From Piscirickettsiaceae bacterium (lineage in GTDB: Bacteria; Pseudomonadota; Gammaproteobacteria; Nitrosococcales; Methylophagaceae): 9,630 nt of DNA. Within the stretch, counting starts at the first letter, position 1. Each line of letters starts with the position of its first letter. The notes beneath the pieces were generated by a model. It saw only the letters and a list, made by a program, of their open reading frames with translations. It did not search any database and was not told the origin of the DNA. Both the position numbers and the translations under genes were made by a program. Below are positions 6,726 through 9,630 of the stretch, one piece after another. The stretch is from the NCBI GenBank assembly GCA_018646825.1, contig JABGUA010000004.1, positions 1 through 9,630 of the forward strand. Reading direction: 5' to 3'.

Positions 6726-6855
6726 ATGAGCAGATTTAACGACTATGGATAATGAGAAAATTAAGCAACAACTAAACCAGTGGAAACAAAAATATTATAA
6801 ATCCATCACTGATTTAGAAGAACGGTAAGAGCTTGACACCTTATTACGACGTAGT

Positions 6856-7761
6856 TTGAGTCGCATAGCGCTCGTCGCAAAAGGAATCGATTCTAGATTA
6901 GACGCACACCTTTCTTCATTAAGATCTTCTCTCAGAAACAAAAATCAAAAACAACACGAGCTTGAGCTTCTATTAGAAAAAATAGATGAAACCATCATCA
7001 AGATGGAAAGCAAACAAAATAAATCTCAAACAACTGGCGAAACGCTAGCAAAGTTACTCACTTCTTTAAACCTATCAAAACCATATAAAAAAGAAGTAAA
7101 ACAGCTTACTAAAGAGTTTAAATCCGCCTCCAATACCGATATAAACCTTCTGTTACCTCAATTAATCAGCTTATTGGATGGTTGTTTAGATGATGGTGCC
7201 AAATCAAAAAAAGAGGGTTTTAGTTTTAGCCTATTCAATAGTCGAAAACAAGATGAAATACAAAGCGATTTAGCAAATGAAGTCATACCCTTAACAGACG
7301 AGTCAGAAGAAATACAACCTGAGGCAGCAGAAAGACAAACAAAAAGACCGCCACCTCACATTTTACTGATGCAATTATTAGAACGCCTCTCACTACCCGC
7401 AAGTCTAACTAAAAAAACAACAGCGATTCGCCGGCAAATTGAAAAGGGGGTAGACGAAGAGGATTTACCGACGATAATAGATGAGATAGCAGATATCATC
7501 AGTATGCTCGGCTCACAAGTGCTAGCCGAAAAACGGGAATATGAAACCTTTCTTAAATCATTAACCACAAGACTCAACGAGCTTGATGAACAAATACATA
7601 TTGGCACCAATGAAGGCAATAAATCGTTCAAGGATCGCCACCAAATCGGTCATACCGTTGAACAAGAAGTTAAAGGCCTTATTGTTCATGTCCAAAGCGC
7701 CGACAATTTAGACAAATTAAAGCTAACACTAAATCAACGACTTGATTTACTAAACCAATAG
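6856..7761 (+). CDS. Middle fragment of the interrupted DgcP-like gene (helical, no catalytic domain)
   Basis: This is the stretch between the two stop codons. The open frame begins right after the TAA at 6826-6828; TTG at 6856 is merely the first possible start and would give 301 aa. A real start there is unlikely, because the conserved N-terminal helix begins upstream of it and no Shine-Dalgarno is evident. The sequence is rich in Lys, Glu and Leu, with coiled-coil character at about residues 20-60 and 225-300 and a more basic, proline-containing stretch (KRPPPHILLMQLLERLSLP) near 163-181. No known catalytic motif is visible. In DgcP-type proteins this N-terminal region is thought to mediate localisation or partner binding rather than catalysis. 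Its bases are visibly more A-rich than the neighbouring genes. Most likely it is part of the broken gene and not an independent protein. Confidence 0.4.
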   Translation: MSRIALVAKGIDSRLDAHLSSLRSSLRNKNQKQHELELLLEKIDETIIKMESKQNKSQTTGETLAKLLTSLNLSKPYKKEVKQLTKEFKSASNTDINLLLPQLISLLDGCLDDGAKSKKEGFSFSLFNSRKQDEIQSDLANEVIPLTDESEEIQPEAAERQTKRPPPHILLMQLLERLSLPASLTKKTTAIRRQIEKGVDEEDLPTIIDEIADIISMLGSQVLAEKREYETFLKSLTTRLNELDEQIHIGTNEGNKSFKDRHQIGHTVEQEVKGLIVHVQSADNLDKLKLTLNQRLDLLNQ

Positions 7762-7845
7762 TTCGACTCTTATCGGCAATCTGATCAAGCACAGTTTAGA
7801 CAATCTCAAAAACAAGTACAAACACTCAAACAACGCATCCACCTA

Positions 7846-8385
7846 ATGGAACAGGAGAGTGTTGAGTTAGGCCAATCCGCCATGCGTTCACGTGACCAAG
7901 CACTCAAAGATCCACTGAAAGGCATCTGGAACCGCCAGGCGCTCAACGAACTGCTTGAAAAAGAATATACCCGCTGGCAGCGTTACCAAAAACCGCTGAG
8001 TATTATTCTTTGGGATATCGATTTATTCAAAAAAATTAACGACCAATATGGCCACGATGCAGGCGATAAAGTACTCAAAACCATCGCACAAATATTTACA
8101 TCACAGACACGAGATGCTGACTTCATCTCCCGCTATGGCGGTGAAGAGTTTATGGGCGTTTTTCCAGAGACACAGCTCGACAATGCCGTCACCCTTGCCA
8201 ATAAAATACGTGAAAAAATCGCACACTCAAAATTTCATTATGAAGGCGATGCTGTCGCTATTACAGCCTCGGCGGGTCTTGCTTGCTTCAAGGACGACGA
8301 TACTATCGAACAAGTTTTTAAGCGTGCGGATAAAGCACTATACAAAGCCAAAGAGAATGGCAGGAACCGCTGCGAAATAGATTAG
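7846..8385 (+). CDS. GGDEF diguanylate cyclase domain, possibly translated alone from the interrupted gene
   Basis: The part after the second stop contains an ATG that would give 179 aa: a short helical lead (1-21) and a complete GGDEF domain. Visible motifs are DPLKGIWNR (22-30), LWDIDLFKKINDQYGHDAGD with metal-binding D57 (55-74), the inhibitory RxxD site as RDAD (89-92) exactly five residues before the active-site GGEEF (98-102), ASAGLA and the terminal RADKALYKAKENGRNRC. All the catalytic residues I can judge are present. The first motif normally reads DxLTGLxNR; here Thr is replaced by Lys and the second Leu by Ile, an uncommon change that might mark relaxed selection. No good Shine-Dalgarno precedes the ATG, so stand-alone expression is doubtful. 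If made, it would be a soluble cyclase without its N-terminal localisation region. Confidence 0.55.
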   Translation: MEQESVELGQSAMRSRDQALKDPLKGIWNRQALNELLEKEYTRWQRYQKPLSIILWDIDLFKKINDQYGHDAGDKVLKTIAQIFTSQTRDADFISRYGGEEFMGVFPETQLDNAVTLANKIREKIAHSKFHYEGDAVAITASAGLACFKDDDTIEQVFKRADKALYKAKENGRNRCEID

Positions 8386-8387
8386 CT

Positions 8388-8420
8388 CTCTGACCCAGAG
8401 TTAATAATTACAATTTATTA
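8388..8420. other. Convergent dgcP/dsbA spacer with two small stem-loops, no clear terminator
   Basis: CTCTG (8388-8392) pairs with CAGAG (8396-8400) around a 3-base loop, and TAATAA (8402-8407) pairs with TTATTA (8415-8420). Neither is GC-rich and followed by a T run, so neither is a convincing intrinsic terminator for dgcP or dsbA. They may weakly mark RNA 3' ends. Confidence 0.25.
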
Positions 8421-8436
8421 TAGCTAAAACAACAAG

Positions 8437-9072
8437 TTAAGGCTGGGAGTGATCAACTAAAAAGTCGACTATTTCAAACATAGCCTCAATACTACCCGCC
8501 ATTGGTCCACTGGTATGATACCGGCCATTCACTACAAAAGAAGGAACACCGCTGATACCTGACATGTTTGTCAACGCCGCGGCTTTTTTAACTTTAGCCT
8601 TAACCCCGAACGAGCCCATCATTTTTTCAAAGCTAGCACGATCCACATCTTGCTGGGCAACATAATCTAAAATTGCTTTTTGTGAGGACAAGTTCATGCC
8701 ATCTTCATGAATAGCATCGAACAGTAACGGGTGTAGCTTTTCAGATAAGCCTAATGCTTCTGCTGCATAAAAAGCCGTCGCCAATGGAATTTGATTCGGT
8801 CCAAAAACAGCAGGAACCTGTACAAAATTAACCTTACCTTCACCTTCAATCGATTTCTGCCAATCTTCTACTTCAGGCTCGAGATGATAGCAATGTGGAC
8901 AAGTGTACATAAATAATTCAACAACATCCGTGGTGCCTTCACCACTAACGGCTAACCGTTGTGTCGTCAATTTATAATGCTCACCTTCGACATAAGCAAG
9001 CGGTAACGCCGTTACACCTATAGAAGTTAAAGATAAGGTCAAGACTAAAAACGCTTTTATCAATTTATTCAT
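8437..9072 (-). CDS. dsbA: Periplasmic thiol:disulfide oxidoreductase DsbA
   Basis: A 211-aa periplasmic protein that introduces disulfide bonds into exported proteins and is reoxidised by DsbB. Residues 1 to about 22 form a Sec signal peptide (basic MNKLIK, then a hydrophobic stretch ending near VTA-LP). The thioredoxin fold carries the active site CPHC at 58-61 within FMYTCPHCYH, and the cis-proline loop is GVPS with P177. An inserted helical domain lies between. PHC is the usual DsbA dipeptide. I chose the ATG at 9072 because GGAAGGG (9088-9082) lies nine bases ahead. An in-frame ATG at 9090 would add MEGNFV, destroy that spacing and spoil the signal peptide. It follows ccsB by 23 bases on the same strand, so the two are probably co-transcribed. 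That suits a periplasmic thiol role beside cytochrome c assembly, although DsbA is a general oxidant. It converges on the dgcP remnant. Confidence 0.96.
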   Translation of the reverse strand: MNKLIKAFLVLTLSLTSIGVTALPLAYVEGEHYKLTTQRLAVSGEGTTDVVELFMYTCPHCYHLEPEVEDWQKSIEGEGKVNFVQVPAVFGPNQIPLATAFYAAEALGLSEKLHPLLFDAIHEDGMNLSSQKAILDYVAQQDVDRASFEKMMGSFGVKAKVKKAAALTNMSGISGVPSFVVNGRYHTSGPMAGSIEAMFEIVDFLVDHSQP

Positions 9073-9095
9073 CACAAAATTCCCTTCCATTAACC

Positions 9096-9630
9096 TTATA
9101 ACTCACCGTATGAGTGTAAACCGCCTAAAAACATATTCACACCCAAAAAGGCAAATAACGTAACAAATAAACCAATAATAGCCCACCAAGCCATTGGGCG
9201 GCCATGCCACCCCTTTATCATTCGCATATGGAGCCAAGCAGCATAATTTAACCAGACAATTAACGCCCATGTTTCTTTCGGATCCCAAGACCAGTAACCG
9301 CCCCATGCTTCTGCTGCCCATAACGCACCCAATACTGTCGCTACCGTAAAGAAAGCGAAGCCTAGAGCAATCGTCTTATACATCAAGTCTTCCATCACAA
9401 TAAGATCAGGCATCACTGTTGCCATGACGCCTTGTGATTGCTTATCTCGTGCCCATGATGTCAATAAATAAGCTGTACCAATCATTGCCGCCATCGCAAA
9501 AGCACCATAGCCAACGAAATTAGCAGGCACATGAATTTTCATCCAATAACTCTGCAAAGCAGGCACTAAAGGTTGAATATCGGCAGCACCGCGGTCAAAA
9601 GCATACCAAAGTAGAAAAGCCACGGCAGCA
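9096..9630 (-). CDS. ccsB: Cytochrome c biogenesis protein, CcsA/ResC type (System II), C-terminal part, runs off right edge
   Basis: The frame is open to the right edge, so the N-terminus lies outside. About 178 residues are present, with several membrane segments. The haem-handling WWD motif reads WGGYWSWDPKETW (encoded near 9309-9271) and is diagnostic of the CcsA/ResC/CcmC/CcmF superfamily. Its setting, with MKIHVPANFVGYGAFA before it (likely first periplasmic haem-ligand His) and GVNMFLGGLHSYG at the C-terminus (second His), matches System II synthases. These pair with CcsB/ResB to move haem out and attach it to CXXCH apocytochromes in the periplasm. Naming is confused: bacterial annotation often calls this protein CcsB, while plastid usage is CcsA. 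A ResB-like partner would be expected upstream, beyond this window. dsbA follows after 23 bases. Confidence 0.92.
   Translation of the reverse strand, partial: AAVAFLLWYAFDRGAADIQPLVPALQSYWMKIHVPANFVGYGAFAMAAMIGTAYLLTSWARDKQSQGVMATVMPDLIVMEDLMYKTIALGFAFFTVATVLGALWAAEAWGGYWSWDPKETWALIVWLNYAAWLHMRMIKGWHGRPMAWWAIIGLFVTLFAFLGVNMFLGGLHSYGEL

Larger units (their letters stand above)
6745..8385 (+). pseudogene. dgcP: DgcP-like diguanylate cyclase, one reading frame broken by two in-frame stop codons
   Basis: From the ATG at 6745 one frame runs 546 codons to TAG at 8383-8385, interrupted only by TAA (6826-6828, codon 28) and TAG (7759-7761, codon 339). Both sides of each stop read as one protein: QWKQKYYKSITDLEER, stop, ELDTLLRRSLSRIALVAKG reproduces the N-terminal helix of DgcP-type cyclases as I remember it; LDLLNQ, stop, FDSYRQSDQAQF continues a coiled coil. 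The GGDEF domain at the C-terminus would make c-di-GMP from two GTP. There are no frameshifts. Each stop is one C-to-T change from a Gln codon (CAA, CAG). Other genes here end normally in TAA or TAG, so the code is not reassigned. It starts 19 bases after mltF, with no promoter seen, and faces dsbA; dgcP near dsbA is the arrangement I recall from Pseudomonas. The symbol is inferred, not proven; sequencing error or readthrough is possible. Confidence 0.75.

Noticed and set aside
6700..6752. AAGGAG near 6700-6705 plus the small ATG frame at 6726-6752 as an extra gene
   Set aside because: The AAGGAG lies inside mltF with no start codon at proper distance, and the 8-codon frame at 6726 is about 20 bases from it and has no family support.
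6826..7761. Genetic code reassignment (TAA/TAG read as Gln) to explain the stops in the cyclase gene
   Set aside because: uppP, rplM, rpsI, tadA, mltF, dsbA and ccsB all end in TAA at the expected family length, and lpxL and the cyclase itself end in TAG, so both codons act as normal stops.
8388..8420. Stem-loops in the dgcP/dsbA spacer as intrinsic terminators
   Set aside because: Stems are short or all AT, and no T run follows on either strand.
1..9630. CRISPR array, insertion sequence, tRNA or prophage signature
   Set aside because: No spaced repeats, transposase motifs, terminal inverted repeats or cloverleaf-like sequences were seen; all regions are filled by housekeeping genes.

Overview
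The window looks like ordinary chromosomal DNA of a Gram-negative gammaproteobacterium with moderate to low GC. Lipid A/Kdo enzymes, a lipoprotein transglycosylase and a periplasmic DsbA show an outer membrane. L13, S9, WaaA and TadA resemble their gammaproteobacterial orthologues closely. The mix of moderate GC and a CcsA/ResC-type (System II) cytochrome c maturation gene would fit a Thiotrichales/Piscirickettsiaceae-like lineage such as Methylophaga or Cycloclasticus, but that assignment is only a guess. I see no mobile element, CRISPR array, prophage, rRNA or tRNA gene, and no stretch above 300 bases lacks a gene.

Layout. 1-573 (-) is the N-terminal part of a large FAD-linked oxidoreductase that runs off the left edge. 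It is divergent from uppP (694-1494, +), with a shared AT-rich promoter region between them. The ribosomal operon rplM-rpsI follows (1580-2416, +), with a good sigma-70-type promoter in front and a clear intrinsic terminator behind. Convergent to it is lpxL (2527-3441, -). lpxL is divergent from waaA (3527-4804, +), which overlaps tadA (4794-5249, +). mltF follows (5322-6725, +). From 6745 to 8385 (+) lies a DgcP-like diguanylate cyclase gene whose single reading frame is broken by two in-frame stop codons. Convergent to it, on the minus strand, are dsbA (8437-9072) and, upstream of dsbA, the 3' part of a ccsA/ccsB-type cytochrome c synthesis gene that runs off the right edge.

How the genes fit together. 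uppP (lipid carrier recycling), lpxL and waaA (lipid A acylation and Kdo transfer) and mltF (murein turnover) all serve the cell envelope. ccsB and dsbA serve periplasmic thiol and haem chemistry. rplM, rpsI and tadA serve translation. The dgcP remnant next to dsbA matches the arrangement I recall from Pseudomonas, where dgcP lies near dsbA and cytochrome c genes.

The most notable point is the dgcP locus. About 1.6 kb of open frame without frameshifts is interrupted only by TAA (6826-6828) and TAG (7759-7761), while the GGEEF active site and RxxD inhibitory site are intact. Recent pseudogenization is the simplest reading. Expression of a stand-alone GGDEF protein, readthrough, or sequencing error remain possible. 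I found no convincing new biological system beyond this.
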